Below are positions 24,621 through 37,655 of a stretch of DNA of 64,000 nucleotides, one piece after another. Made by a program: the position numbers and the translations under genes. A model generated the notes under the pieces. It made no database searches. It was not told the origin of the DNA and worked only from the letters and a program-made list of their open reading frames with translations. The stretch lies in the NCBI GenBank assembly GCA_025267735.1, contig CM046307.1, positions 7,446,258 through 7,510,257 on the forward strand. The letters are read 5' to 3'. Origin of the DNA: Mactra quadrangularis (taxonomy: Eukaryota > Mollusca > Bivalvia > Venerida > Mactridae). Position 1 is the stretch's first letter, and every line of letters begins with the position of its first letter.

Positions 24621-26819
24621 TCTGTCAAACAATCATGCTGTTTCTTATAGCCTATAAAAGCATTGCATTGCAAAGGCTTATTACAAATTGCGAGATCGTT
24701 TTAAAACATCGGGAGGTAACACTTATGGTGAGACAAAATCAAATAACATTGATAAAATGTTAAATGCCATAAAACATTTGAACATAGCGACATTTTCGTC
24801 AACTTCCTATAAATGAACTATTTTTTTGTTGTAAATATTTTAGTGAACATTAAATTTATCATTCAGGTTACACACATTGCATCAGTTTGCTTAATTAAAT
24901 GGTTAAGAGGGTTAAGAGAAATAGTAATGAACCAATATTATGATTATAAAAAGAATTTATTCACAGTTTATGTTAAAATTCTTGTAACATTAATGAGTAC
25001 AGATAATGGACCTTTCCATGGTTTAACATATTGGTAAATTCAACAAAGGTTTACAGTTCTAATTGGTCCCAAAAACAATGTGTTAACAAAAGAGTACATG
25101 GTCATGTTTTTAGGTAATTGTATTGTCATTCAAATAAAAAGGGTCAAACATAAAATGGTAAAATCCAATTATTTGTTAAGTAAAAAATCACAATCAGTAT
25201 TACCATAAATAATGCAATGAAAAAACTTACAAGACGAAGTGATATCTGCTTTTTAGTAAATGTTTAACGAATTGTTCGTGCATTGTCCAGTTGGTTGGGA
25301 CCATTTCTTCAAATACATGTTAATAAGCATTTACACACATTACAAGAATACTTTATCGTATCTGTATAAAGCATATTAATGAACTATTCAAATAATCCCG
25401 TTACACGCAATGTTAAAGAATTTTCAATTAAAGATATGTGACACACGCGTGTCAAAACGGCTAATAGCTCTCATGATTTTGACAAAGACGATGTTGATTT
25501 CAAATTTCCCATTCTACGCATGACATGCAAATAGAAAACTGTTAAAGAAGACAGCGAATATTCTATTATCAGTTTTATAGGAAATATAATACATGTACAC
25601 TACTATTCGTATGTTATTACTAAAAGGAAGGGCACGCTGTTTGAATACAATGGTATCTCACAAGATCTTATTGTTGTAAATGCTTTCATGCAAAGACAGT
25701 TCATTATGTTAAATGGCAAAATGTATTTTCTAAATATACATGTTATTTAGTTGTTGTTTGTTTTGGGGTAAACGGCATTTCAACTCAGAAATATCATGTT
25801 AAACAAAGATGGTCAATCCGGAATTGGTTATAGATCAGAGCCCTTGATACTATAAACCGTATTTCTCATTATGCTAATTTAAAACACCGCTTCCTTTGTT
25901 TAGCAGGGGTTAATATATTTCGGAACCACCTTGTAAAACAAAATATTTCCCGTGAGCGAGTTGTTCTTCTTCGCGTCAACCTGATCACATAAAAAAGAAT
26001 AACCTGCCCTCGTGAAATTTTAATTCGTGTAATCAATCTAAAGCAGCATTTACGTGTTAAAAATAAACACGAACTGTTTAATTTTGAAATATTGTCTTTA
26101 CTTCAAAACTTATTGAATTTCTATGAAATATTTTTTACAAAACTTAATCATTTCGGAAATATATACAGAACTTGGATTTCTTCAAAAGAAATGAAATGTG
26201 AATATGATGTATTAATTCATGTTATTATGTTAGTAGCGACGTTACCCATCTAAAACACACCAAATTCTGGCTCATCGACTTGCGATATTGCTACCTAATT
26301 TGATATGATCGAGAATAAGTACATGTATGTAAAAACAACATTGCTCATGACTATGTCCATGTAAGACAGAAAATTGGGTAATTTGCAAAAGATGAGATAA
26401 TGGCATTGAATAAAAGAACAAAATACTAGCATGAATAAAAACTCCTCTCCTAATGTCGCTATACAAATGCTACATTGTATATAGCTATATAATCGTGTAC
26501 ATCTATTTAAATTATGTCGCAGTACGTCAATTTAAATTACACTGGGTTTAGCATGTACGATGTCTTTGGGCGCAGCATTGTTACCATGGGAATGCTGAGG
26601 TGTTCATTATATGTTGTTTGTGAATTCATTATAATTGCAAAATGTTTCTAAAGATCTCGCAGTTCTATGTTTATTACATATTTCCTAAAGTTACAACTTC
26701 TTATTAGTGACTTGTTAACAACAGCCACAGGGGCAACAACAAAAAAGAAAATATCTGGATAAACAAAACAAACCTGTCATTAAATCATTTATTAGATTAA
26801 CACTATTTCATTTGTCGTT
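24621..26819. other. Intergenic, no gene seen
   Basis: AT-rich sequence with only short, domain-less ORFs and no recognisable RNA gene. Confidence 0.4.
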
Positions 26820-27035
26820 GACATGTCAAAGGGGTAGAACCTATGATTTCAAAATCAGAATTTCCAGTCGCGACGAGTTATACCCGTCCATACAATTTGT
26901 TATAAGGTATCTTTGAGGAAATGATAGAAAGTAATGGTACCTAGAGAAAAATGCCCTGTACTGGTGAGCGACCGTCGCACATAATCTAATTATAAATGTA
27001 TATAAGCGGCGTAAAATACAAATAAAAAACCCAAA
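26820..27035 (+). mobile_element. Degenerate tRNA-SINE
   Basis: The body 'gttatacccgtccatacaat' and the tail 'gcggcgtaaaatacaaataaa' match the SINE body and LINE-type tail seen at 13072. The tRNA head is decayed ('ggggtagaacctatgatttc'). Confidence 0.5.
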
Positions 27036-28073
27036 CAATTTATACGTATGTAAAGTTTAGATTTGGGAACGTTGTTCGTCGTTAAAAATGTCTTCCCTTA
27101 GGGTTGGGCACTTGTAAGTACTTCATTCTAATGATACTTTAAATGCATTTAAAGCCTTTAAATGTATAATGACGTCAAAGATGCACTTAATCATATAAAG
27201 TAATGGTCATTGTAGTTGGAATAAGTGTAGTTTTAAAATATTTTTTTATTTTGATTATGAGTTGAGTTATATACATGTAGGTAAGGAGAAATAAACAATT
27301 CATCCATGGGCATTACATTTCATTAAAAAGTTAGAAACAATTTAAGATTTGTCATTTATATATGCTAAAATGCAGTAAAATATTTATAACTATTTGAGCT
27401 CTAAATACCATGTAAAATTGGTATTAAAGAATTAAAATTTGATTTTTTTTCGATTTCCGGGAGGATGTCCCTACCGGACCCTTCCCAGTGGCGGAAAAAC
27501 AAAATTGGCCAGTGGGAACTCTGAAAGGTTAAGGTTTATGATATCATACACTAGTGATATTTTAATTCTGATCATGTTCTCATGCAACATTTCTATCAAT
27601 CATGGTATATTAGACGAATATAGTTCATTAAGCGTGTTCTAGAATACTGACAAGAGGATCCTTATATAGTAATCAAACTATTTTAATCAACAGGTCGACT
27701 TCGTGATGAAATTAATTTGGAGGACAAGAAACATTCTAATTTCTATCCATAACGATACTTACATTCATTTATCACAAGGAAAAAACAAATTGCATTTCGG
27801 TTATCACAAAATTGTCATGAACGTCACAGAGCAGACAAAAAGGCGTATTTCTTTTTCACATCTAAGATGAATATCACGTACGTGACAGACGACAGGGGCT
27901 TTCAATAAATTGATTGATGGCAAATCTTTCATCAGCTTTTACATGCAACAAAAAGAACAAATTTGTAGTCTCAGATTAAGCCACTCTATGTAATATACGG
28001 ACTAATTTATTTCATTGTGAAAACCTCATTTCCCCGACAATGCTTTATGTTATTATTCTAATAATATAACATT
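27036..28073. other. Intergenic, no gene seen
   Basis: AT-rich sequence. The short GC-richer patch at 27455-27520 ('ccgggaggatgtccctaccgg') may be a transposon remnant but is unassigned. Confidence 0.35.
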
Positions 28074-28375
28074 TTTATACCCCCGCTTCGAAGAAGAGGG
28101 GGGTATACTGTTTTACCCTTGTCCGTGCGTGCGTGCGTGCGTCCGTCCATCCGTCCGTCCGTCCGTCCGTCCGTTACAAAATTTCCGTCGCAGTTTTCTC
28201 AGCAACTATATCATGCAGCAGCCTAATACTTTGCATATTGCTTCATCCCATAGTCCCATATGGTGTAAAGCGAATTCATGCTCCTTGCTCATCTACTTCC
28301 TGTTTGTCGCATATTTTTAGATTTTTGCGGGGGTATCACTAGTGAGCATTAGCTCACAGATTTACTTGTTCTTAT
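28074..28375. mobile_element. Dispersed mollusc-type repeat with (GTCC/GTGC)n core
   Basis: It begins 'tatacccccgcttcgaagaa' and holds a (gtgc)n(gtcc)n microsatellite at 28121-28174. It ends with 'gcgggggtatcactagtgag'. Terminal 'acccccgc / gcgggggt' are inverted. The layout resembles a repeat common in bivalve genomes; that resemblance is from memory. The Ser/Arg/Pro-rich ORFs here are read through the microsatellite. Confidence 0.6.
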
Positions 28376-28609
28376 AGATTGTACATGGCATTGGACGAAA
28401 TCGTGTCGCTTAGATGTCTGTTTTTATGTCTAGGGTTTTAGAGAAAAAAATACTATCATTTTGTGCATTACAAGGCCAGCAGATAATGTGTGAGTAATAA
28501 TTTTTTAAGATTAACTCATTTTGAGAACTTGTTCAGACGGTACCATCATATGCGATACTAAACTATCTGAAGAAAATAAATATTTATCATAAAATATAGG
28601 ACTTAAAAC

Positions 28610-28715
28610 CATTATAATTCGATTGCATTAATAGTATCATCAATTGCTTTCGGCGCGATATAACCTTTCTGTGTTGATGCGCCGTAAACCCCCCCCCCCA
28701 AAAAAAAAACCCAAC
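28610..28715 (+). mobile_element. LINE 3' end fragment
   Basis: The sequence 'caattgctttcggcgcgata' followed by 'ctttctgtgttgatgcgccg' matches, in opposite orientation, the 3' end of the LINE remnant at 63146-63530. It ends in C9 and A9 homopolymers. It is a severely 5'-truncated copy. Confidence 0.6.
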
Positions 28716-30480
28716 CAAAAATAACAACAAGTAATCATTATTGCAATTACTTATCGTCCATTTCCATCGACTTAAAACATATTTGTGTGTCTTAGAAACA
28801 AGTCGATACAGACAATAGATGTATTTAACCTTATGATTGTTGGCTTAAAGCAACTGCTGTACATTGCTTCTTTCATAATAACTCTGAATCTTTCTAAATA
28901 CATTATCTTATAGTCGATAGGGAATGTTAGGATATAAGGCTGCAATAACCAGTTTTAATTAAGGTTTTACCGGGGGAAAACATATCAATGTTATTTATTT
29001 ACGTATAATGACTGTCAGACATTTACTAACACTAGTTAGGGAAATGTGTGGGCTACAATTTAGATTAAAGTATTGTCATACACAAGTTTTTGAATTCCCA
29101 TAAAGTTAAACAACCGTGAAACATTGATGTATTTCGTATAATAAAGTACAAGACATGTCATATGCAAAATCAAATCATGACGTCTAGTGACGCACGCGGC
29201 TGTACACATGCAAAGACGTGATTAACCCTTTAATGCTGAATTTCCACAAATGACTAGTCCGTCTTCGATTTTTAGACCTATCAACTGTCAGTTTTAGGGA
29301 TTCTAGAATTACAAATTAGACAATGAGCAGTCAACAGTTTTGTCGGCTGACCTGGCTCTTTGCTTGTGGCACAGGCTTTCCATATATGACTCGGGCATTG
29401 TAAGGGTAAATGCTGAAAAAATCACTTTAAATTGCCTATTTCAATGTTTAGACCTATAAAGGTTTTTGCTATATGTCAATTAGTTTACTTTAAAACTCAT
29501 TTAGAACGCTAAATTTCATAAAATTGGAAAACGCGCGATAGTTTTTATTTTGTTTGATAGAATGAACATTTCAACACTGAAGAGCTGCGTCAAAATAGTA
29601 TGTATTTACAGTCACGTTTATTTTTAAAGTGTGCGCGCACAATGACCTTTTGTAATATCAAATGCACGAGTATGCTTAAGCGAGAGTTTGGACATACGCC
29701 TGATGTAATAAATACTGATTATATTTTACAGCATGAATCTTCATAAATAGATACTTAAAATTCAAGACATCGGTAAAGAAAATCAAAATGATAAAATATT
29801 AACGATTGCAAAACGCAAACATTATACTCATATATTGCAAATGGCGTAAAAAGGATCAATAAGGAAATGTGTATTTATACAATTAATGTGTAAACTCATT
29901 TGTTTAAAATGCTATAATTCTCGTAGTAAAAATCTTTAGGCGTTGACAGTAGTCTCAGATATCCAATAAAGTTTCCTGTAAAATTGCTTTATTTAAAGTT
30001 ACATTAAAATCGAGTGCATATCTCTTTGAATAATTGAAATATACATTTGTAGAACTTCTTCTAATCAAGTATGTCATCTTAATATTTCAAGTGAATCCTA
30101 GTTTAATCAAATAACGCACTTAATTGTCCTAAATGATTCTGTTTTTTCCGGGTTCAAACAAAAATGATTAATGGAATAACATCTAAGAAAGTAAAATCGG
30201 CTTTTAATTTTTGCGTCGAAACCTTAAAAACAAAAATTAGTCACACTTCCTGATTAGAAATGGTGATTTTGCTTTCCGGAAAAAATGTCTTTGTTTGTAT
30301 GTCATGTGTGATGAAACTTGTTATGAGATAAAATTTCGAAATTGATTCAGTGGTCATCTTTCTGATTGGTTTTATGCTCCACGTGACTGTTGATAAGGAG
30401 ACCAGTTGTGTCCTTACCTTTCCATAATATGTGCTGAGATTCTTTGTTTATTTATTAAACATAATACATCTAGTTTCATA
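28716..30480. other. Intergenic, no gene seen
   Basis: AT-rich sequence without a supported gene or repeat. Confidence 0.4.
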
Positions 30481-30482
30481 CA

Positions 30483-31740
30483 AACATTTATGAAATTAAT
30501 ATTAATGAACAGGAATTCATTATTAGTCAATATGCTGACGATACTTCATATATTTTAGACAGCTCAGAAAAAGTCATAAGTTCATGATTTTAAAATGATA
30601 AATTCTATACGGATACTGCTGACTTAGCTGTAAATGTTGAAAAAAACCCAAAGCAGTATGGATTATCCAATCCATGAAATATAGTGATAGAATCCTATGC
30701 TCAGAACTAGAGTTTATTCGGAAACACGTGATTTTAAAATTTTAGGTGTAACTTTCACCCTTGACCTTAAGTAATATTATAAATGTAAATTATAACTCTA
30801 AAATAGAGAAAATCAAATCATTGTTTTCTGTATGGTCTAGAAGAATTTTAACACCCACAGGAAAAATACAGTAATCAAAACGTTAGCATAATCCAAGATA
30901 AATCATTTAATTATTGGTTTACCCAATCCCGTCATTAAACATATTCAAACACTTCTTTTTTGGAACGATGTTTAACATCGTTCCAATGGTAAAAAGGAAA
31001 GTATAAGATTACTCTTTTCACGCTTCAACAATTTTCAACATAGACAAAGAGGCGTAGTTCAAGCGTGACACTCATTAACATCTCATTTAAATGTAATACA
31101 ACGCTGGCTTGTGTTGTCGTTCTTGAAACTCTCCAGGAAAAGGGAGGTTACTCTCAGGACATACACATTTTGCAATGGAGACGGGACAACTCAACCCGTA
31201 GACAACTCAACCCGTAGACAACTGCAATGATTACTTGTTGGAGTAAAAAGGGCCTACGATGTTTTTGACAATGCCTGTTATATGCGTAGCATAATAACAT
31301 CATTCGATAGTAATAAACAATATTAAATGATCGTATTATATTATGTTACTTATGTCAATACATTAAGGACGATTTTGGTAGTTTTTATGCGCACCGTTCT
31401 GTGCATATCTAAAACACGACGTCAATGTTTAAATATGTTTAATAAAGTAAGATAAACCTTGCCATGAGCAAACCAATTGAGAAATCTAGCGCTATCCTTT
31501 TGTTAAATTCTGTTAATTGATACTTAATACATTATTTTATAGATAATATTTATATTTTGACATAATTATATATTCTTTAATCAAAAAATAAGTTCAGGAC
31601 ATCGTTCCTCCAGCACTCCAGTGCTTTGATTTTCTATAGGATAACTTTACAGATAATATAAAAAGAGAAGTTCTAATGCAAGATTTTAAACATTGGTTGA
31701 TTAATAACGTTTTATGTCCGCTTTAAAATTAACTTGGCTT
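30483..31740 (+). pseudogene. Decayed L1-like LINE reverse transcriptase
   Basis: Frame-shifted remains of a reverse transcriptase. Translation near 30505 gives EFIISQYADDTSYILD, with the catalytic YADD box. About 130 bases on, a frame with VNVEK and KYSDRILCSELEFI follows, then DFKILGVTF (near 30745) and SVWSRRILTPTGKI (near 30825), the usual order of L1-clade domains. Stops and indels break it repeatedly. The remnant seems to continue at 32720-33240. Confidence 0.62.
30963..30985. repeat. Short near-perfect palindrome
   Basis: The sequence 'ggaacgatgt' followed by tta and 'acatcgttcc' forms a 10-bp perfect stem with a 3-base loop. It lies inside the decayed LINE. Confidence 0.7.
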
Positions 31741-32590
31741 AGAAGATATATTCAATCTGATTAAAACCCGATCTAAAATGTTCCGCTCGCCTACTCGCTA
31801 ATTATTTCTGGCATTTTCCAAACGAAGGTCACGTTCAGGTGACCTTTTCTCATCATAATATTCATTACGAAATTGTTATGATACGTAACTTGTTTACATC
31901 GTCTACGTCACGCAATTTGAAATGAGCCGTCCAATCGCAGACTGTGAATTATACCGCTGTTAAATAAGCTAGCTTGCAAACCTAGGTCTAAAAATAGAAA
32001 TTACGAAATCAAAATGTTATTAATAGTGTTTCGTCTAGATGAAAGCTACACATTGATTGGTCGACACAAAGTTCATCTCGACGTGACCTTCCACGGAGAC
32101 AGTAGAGATCCTGTACGACAATGCTCTACAGGATATCCGTTTTACGGAGATTGAAGAATATTAAGCAAAATTCATAATCTAAAAGTCTCTTGTGTGCAAT
32201 TTGCCCCTTGTTAAAAAACTTTGTAAAAATAAATGGACAGGTATAAATAATGATTTCAGGAAAAATGATTGGAATAGTTATACTTATCATGTGGAGAATA
32301 ATAGGTACAAAATAGAAGTTCACTCACCCTTGTAGGGAGTGAAATTTTGTGATTGGGTTTGTTCCCTTTATGCCAGATTTTAGAGTTGAAAGTTAATTGA
32401 TAAATCGATAGTGTGCAGTGTCATAAACCGATAGAAAATCGATATAAGAAAGATAATGACTAAAATATATAGTCGCCCATGGTGTCACACTAACTGATAA
32501 GATCAGAAAATAGATTAGTATATGATAAGGTATTATGTGACTGAGCAAAATATTTACATGATAATTATTGAAAAACTGGAAGCCAGTATT
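31741..32590. other. Probable LINE-derived or intergenic DNA
   Basis: No gene recognised. The segment lies between two pieces of the same decayed L1-like element. Confidence 0.35.
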
Positions 32591-32596
32591 ATACAA

Positions 32597-32648
32597 TGCA
32601 GGGATTTTATATGACATTTATATAACATGTTATATAAAATCCCTGTAC
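32597..32648. repeat. Hairpin (cagggattttatat ... atataaaatccctg)
   Basis: Arms of about 14 bp flank a short AT-rich centre. No gene context was identified. Confidence 0.6.
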
Positions 32649-32719
32649 TATGATTGTAGTGTCGTTAGTTAAGTTAACTAAGTCTTAAATTGTAAATTCA
32701 TGGGAGTTTTGTTTTACAA

Positions 32720-33240
32720 ATGCCTGTATGGTGTAACAACTTTTTTAGGATGGGAAGGAAATCTTTTTGGATAAGGGTATTTTTACAGTTTTTTTATGAT
32801 TTACTGTTGGAAAAAATTACTGCCCCAAAGTCAGCAGACAAATTGACAAGAAATTTTAACCTTCCTGAACTCAAATGGAATAATATTTATAAACTTTCAT
32901 TTGTTCGCACAACATCTCCTAACTACAGTGGCTTTAATTGAGACTAAACCATAGGATTCTAGGCACCAATAATTTACCTTTTAAGATAGGTAAACGTAAT
33001 AATGCTCTTTGTTCTTTTTGTAATTCCGATTCAGAAACTATTCTTCATTTATTTTATGACTGTCATGTAACAAAGATACTTTGGTAAAATCTAAAGTCAT
33101 TTGTAAATGAGTCTTTTAATTTAAATGCTAACTGGAATAAACCTCTTTTATTTAGGGATAAGTTTTAAAAAACTATTGTAAATAATTATTTTTTGTAGTA
33201 TTCATCGCACAAATCATACTTTCAGATGTTTAGAATAAGA
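32720..33240 (+). pseudogene. Decayed LINE C-terminus with zinc-knuckle
   Basis: An initial frame gives ...WNNIYKLSFVRTTSPNYSGFN and stops. A shifted frame then gives KRNNALCSFCNSDSETILHL followed by FYDCHVTKILW, a typical zf-RVT CxxC...HxxxxC knuckle at the C-terminus of L1-type LINEs. Frameshifts and stops make it a pseudogene. Confidence 0.58.
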
Positions 33241-34204
33241 GAGTTTTTTTCGTTTTAGTTGACATTTTACATAATTCCATATGCAAATCTCATTTCCGAG
33301 GTACATTCACCCTATAGACACACGTATGAGATAATGAAGTCACTATCTTGACAATCGACAATGCATGCACATATGTCATTAAGACGTCTGCCGTGTCTTC
33401 CGAAAATAGAGCATTATGACAGATGGGTAATACGCAATGTTGTCCTTCAATCACTGCATCATATTTACTACAATTACTTTGTGCCAGTCCTTCTCTTATG
33501 ATGATAGTATGTTTTATTCTTCTTTAAAGCTTTTACTTCATAGTTGACTAATAGCCATAACAAAATTTTCTTGAAAACGTTTTTAATTTGCATATTAAGT
33601 CGTTTTGCTGTCTAACTAATCGACTTCATCAATTACCTTTTAAAATTGTAAATAACCCTATTGACTAATACTTCTCAGATATTTACACGCTTATATTTTA
33701 TCTCTATGGAATCATTCCTCATTTTGAACATTGTAAAATTTAGTTGTTAAACCGTCACTTGACAATGTTTGCCATGTTTACGTAGAATTATACCTCATCA
33801 ATCAGACATACGTTCAATATTTAGTTGGTACATTCTTTACATTAAACAAATGATCTTTTACAGAACTTAACAAAATATGAACTGTACATCTATCATTGTC
33901 TTCACAGTTTACATGAAGTTATTCCTCAATACTAAAGGGTTTTAGTCTTTAGACACTCGTACTAAATCGCACAAGTTTTTGTCACCCGTGTTTACGTCAT
34001 ACAGTAGTCGCATTAAGTCCCAGAAAATCGTATACCGTTTATTAGTTAAAATTCTACTCCATGAGGATTCACCACGACTGACAATGATTCTGACTTTTTA
34101 ACAGTTGTTGATTGTTTAATTAATTCGTTTGACAATGCTCGTTTAAGTGTATGTGTACTGTGTAGGTCCCTTGTAAGGTCCTAAGAAAGTTTTATCATTC
34201 ATGC
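33241..34204. other. Sequence upstream of the LINE ORF, no gene seen
   Basis: AT-rich sequence. No endonuclease N-terminus or ORF1 could be read, and an in-frame stop lies at 34163-34165. Confidence 0.4.
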
Positions 34205-37200
34205 TTGTACATGTATGGATGGCCATGTGTTGGAATGTTCGTTAAAAACTGGTTAAAGAATGAATACAATATATGTGTTGTTGACAAAGCTATTGATGGA
34301 ATACTTGGATTAAAGTTCACCCATAAACTTAGTGACTATGATTTTATCATATACAGCTGTTATCTACCGCCGGAACATTCAACGAGAGGTCGTGATGCTC
34401 AGAGTTATTTTGCTCATTTATTAGCCCAAATTTATTTACATAGTGAAAGTGACACAATTATTATTGCTGGGGATTTAAATGCTCGTATTGGAAGCCTATC
34501 GGACATATCTAGTGATATAGACCTTGTGCCGGTTAGAAATTCAATAGATCAGACAATTAATCAACACGGACACGAATTTATTGACTTCTTGAATGATTCC
34601 AAATTTTATGTTTTGAACGGACGATATGCAAATTACGACAATTTCACTTCTATATCAACTAAAGGGAGAGCAGTCGTTGATTATATATGTGTACCCCATG
34701 ACTACTTTCATAACTGTAAACAATTTAAAGTCGTACCAGTACAAACAATTGTGGATGATTATCACTTGCACGAGTTTATTGGTGAACGATCAAAATTACC
34801 GGACCATTCAATGCTAGTAACGGAACTTACATTAAATAAGTTTGAATTCAACCGTAACAATAATGAGTGTAATTCTCAGCGACCAAGATCTAAGCTTAAC
34901 AAGATACCACAAACTTTTATGAATAATAATTTAGTAAGCTTAGCGCTAACGGAAGTCATACATGAGATAGAAAGGTGCAGAGACACACAAAATGATATTG
35001 ATATGATTTACGATAACTTGTGTGACGTATTATATAGTGAGATGAACAAACACATACCCAAGTCAGAAAGTTGTAGTAAGAACATTAATAAACATTTCAA
35101 AAATCAAAAGCCTTATTGGAATGAACAGCTACATGAGTTATGGAAAGATATGAGTAATAAAGAGAAACAATATATCAAATGTAAAGGTCCTAAGCGTCTA
35201 AGAACAATTAGACATAGAGATTATGTTATCTCAAGAAACAATTTTGATAAATCACTCAGGCGTGAAGAGCGCATGTACAGAAAATCTAAAGCTATTGAAA
35301 TTGAATCTATGACGTCATCAAACCCCACGGACTTCTGGAATAAAATTAAACGTTTGGGACCCAGAAGAGACACCTCAATTCCTATAGAAATAGTCAATGA
35401 TAATGGCGATACTATTTGTTCGGAACCTGAAGTATTAAAACGCTGGCAGACTGATTTCGAGAAATTATATAATGGTGCCGACAGTACGGAGTTCGACGAT
35501 GATCACGCTTACCAAGTCAATGTACATAAAACAATGTTGGAACATAATATAAACGATCCATTGTATTCTTCAAATCAATATTTAAACGAGACAGTGTCTA
35601 TTGATGAAATCAATAAAATTGTGACGAAAGCAAAAACACGCTCTGCATATGGGTATGACGAAATTCCATATTGCGTATTGAAATACCCTAACGTAATTAC
35701 AGTTTTACGTGAACTTTTTCAAATTATTTTTGATACCAGTATTGTTCCTACAATATGGAGAAAGGCAGTTATATGTCCAATACTTAAAGATAGTAGCACT
35801 GATAAACGTATACCGATGAACTACAGGGGTGTGAGTCTTTTATCGTGCATCAGTAAACTTTATAGTTCCTTTCTAAATAATCGTTTAACAAAATTCTTAG
35901 AAATCAACAATATATTGGCTGATGAGCAAAACGGCTTCAGAATGAATAGATCTTGTGAGGATCATATATTTACATTAAACAGTATTGTGAAAAACAACGA
36001 CTCTGTATTTACTGCATTTATTGACTTACGCAAGTGCTTTGATTTCATTAACAGGGATATGATGTTGTATAAATTATTACTCAATGGTATTGATGGAAAA
36101 TTGTATAACTCTATTAAGTCTATATATGAAACAACGATAGCTAGTGTCAGGATTAATGATAAACTTACCCAGTGGTTTGACTGTAAGACTGGAGTACGTC
36201 AGGGTGATAATCTGTCACCAACGTTATTTTCAATCTTCATAAATGATTTAGTGAAAGAAGTGAATGACCTTGACCTTGGGATTAATATTGGAACGAGAAA
36301 ATTGTCGATGTTATTGTATGCAGACGACATTGTTTTTATTGCAAAAAATGAGACTGATTTACAAACCATGCTCGATACTATGCATAAGTGGTGTAAACAA
36401 TGGAGAGTTTTAATTAACACTGATAAGTCGAAGTGCATACATTTTCGAAAGACTAGAACCCAACAAACAGACCAGATATTCAAAATTGGAGACAATATTT
36501 TAGAATTAGTGCCAACTTATAAATATCTTGGTATTATATTTCAATTTAATGGTGACTTCACACCCAATGCTGACATCCTAGCAAAAAGTGCCGGTCGTGC
36601 TCTGGGACAAGTCATATCGAAAATTCATAATATGAAAGATTTTGGCATCAAAACATACGAGAAACTATATGATTCATGTGTGATACCTGTGATAGAATAT
36701 GGGGCTAGTGTTTGGGGACACCGCAAGTATCAGTCAACTGATAACATACAAAACAGAGCCATTCGTTATTTTCTCGGAGTCCATAGATTTGCACCAATTC
36801 TAGCTATACATGGTGATATAGGCTGGTTACCGGTACAATACAGACGATGGATATCCATACTACGTTACTGGAATAGACTTATCAACATGAGAAGTGATAG
36901 GCTAACAAAGCAAATATTTGAAAACGATTATACATCTAGAAAAAACAACTGGTGTAATAACGTTAAAGATATTATGACCAAACTTGGATTATTAAACTGT
37001 TATAACAATAAACAATGTGTTAACATGTCATCACTAAAATCACTCATCACGGAGTATTATAACAATGAATGGAATAATCAAATTCTAAACGTTCCTAAAC
37101 TACGATATTATAAAACTTTTAAAACAGTGTTTGAACAAGAAAAATATGTTTCCCTTAATCTGAATAGAAATGAACGATCACTACTAGCGCAGATACGTTT

Positions 37201-37498
37201 TGGCATTTTGCCTATAAGAGTTGAAACTGGTCGTTATAACGGAGAACCTTTAGAACAGAGACTATGTTTATTCTGTGATCAAAATACTGTTGAAACAGAG
37301 ACACATATTTTATTAAATTGTAATTGTTATGACAACATTAGAGATGAAATATTTCATGATATATACTTAAATAATGACTTTTTAGATTTCAATGATGAAA
37401 ATAAGAATAAAACCCTACTTTTAAACCATCCGCGTAAAGTCGCAAAGTATCTAGTGAAATCATACTTAAAGAGACAGAGACTTACTTATAATAGATAA
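34205..37498 (+). mobile_element. LINE retrotransposon polyprotein (AP endonuclease + reverse transcriptase)
   Basis: An open frame of about 1,097 codons encodes a target-primed retrotransposon protein. The endonuclease part shows IIIAGDLNARIG and SKLPDHSM (catalytic Asp/His box). The reverse transcriptase shows DEQNGFRMNRSC, FIDLRKCFDFINRD, GVRQGDNLSPTLFSIFI, LLYADDIVFIA (catalytic YADD) and YKYLGIIF. A C-terminal LCLFC...HILLNC knuckle follows. The first residue positions use a TTG codon; the nearest ATG is two codons later (34211), and an in-frame stop lies at 34163. The endonuclease N-terminus (the Asn/Glu metal-binding boxes) is absent, so this copy appears 5'-truncated although the rest is uninterrupted. 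No RNase H domain or ORF1 was seen. The clade is not certain; it is a CR1/Jockey/RTE-X-like APE LINE. Confidence 0.88.
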
Positions 37499-37655
37499 TT
37501 CTATGTATTTGATTTTAGTGTATATACATTTAGTTTCATACAGTGACTTATAGGTCCATAGGGCCGGGTGTATTTTGTACTTATATCACATTGTACTTTA
37601 TATTTTTGTACTGTATCTTACACATGTCACTTTAATAAAAACCTTACTTACTTGT
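37499..37655 (+). other. LINE 3'UTR and 3' end
   Basis: A short AT-rich tail follows the stop and ends near 'aataaaaaccttacttacttg'. The 'cttacttactt' run may be the short simple-repeat tail typical of CR1-like LINEs. Confidence 0.45.

Noticed and set aside
28129..28342. Ser/Arg/Pro-rich ORFs in two frames
   Set aside because: Products of a (GTCC)n microsatellite.
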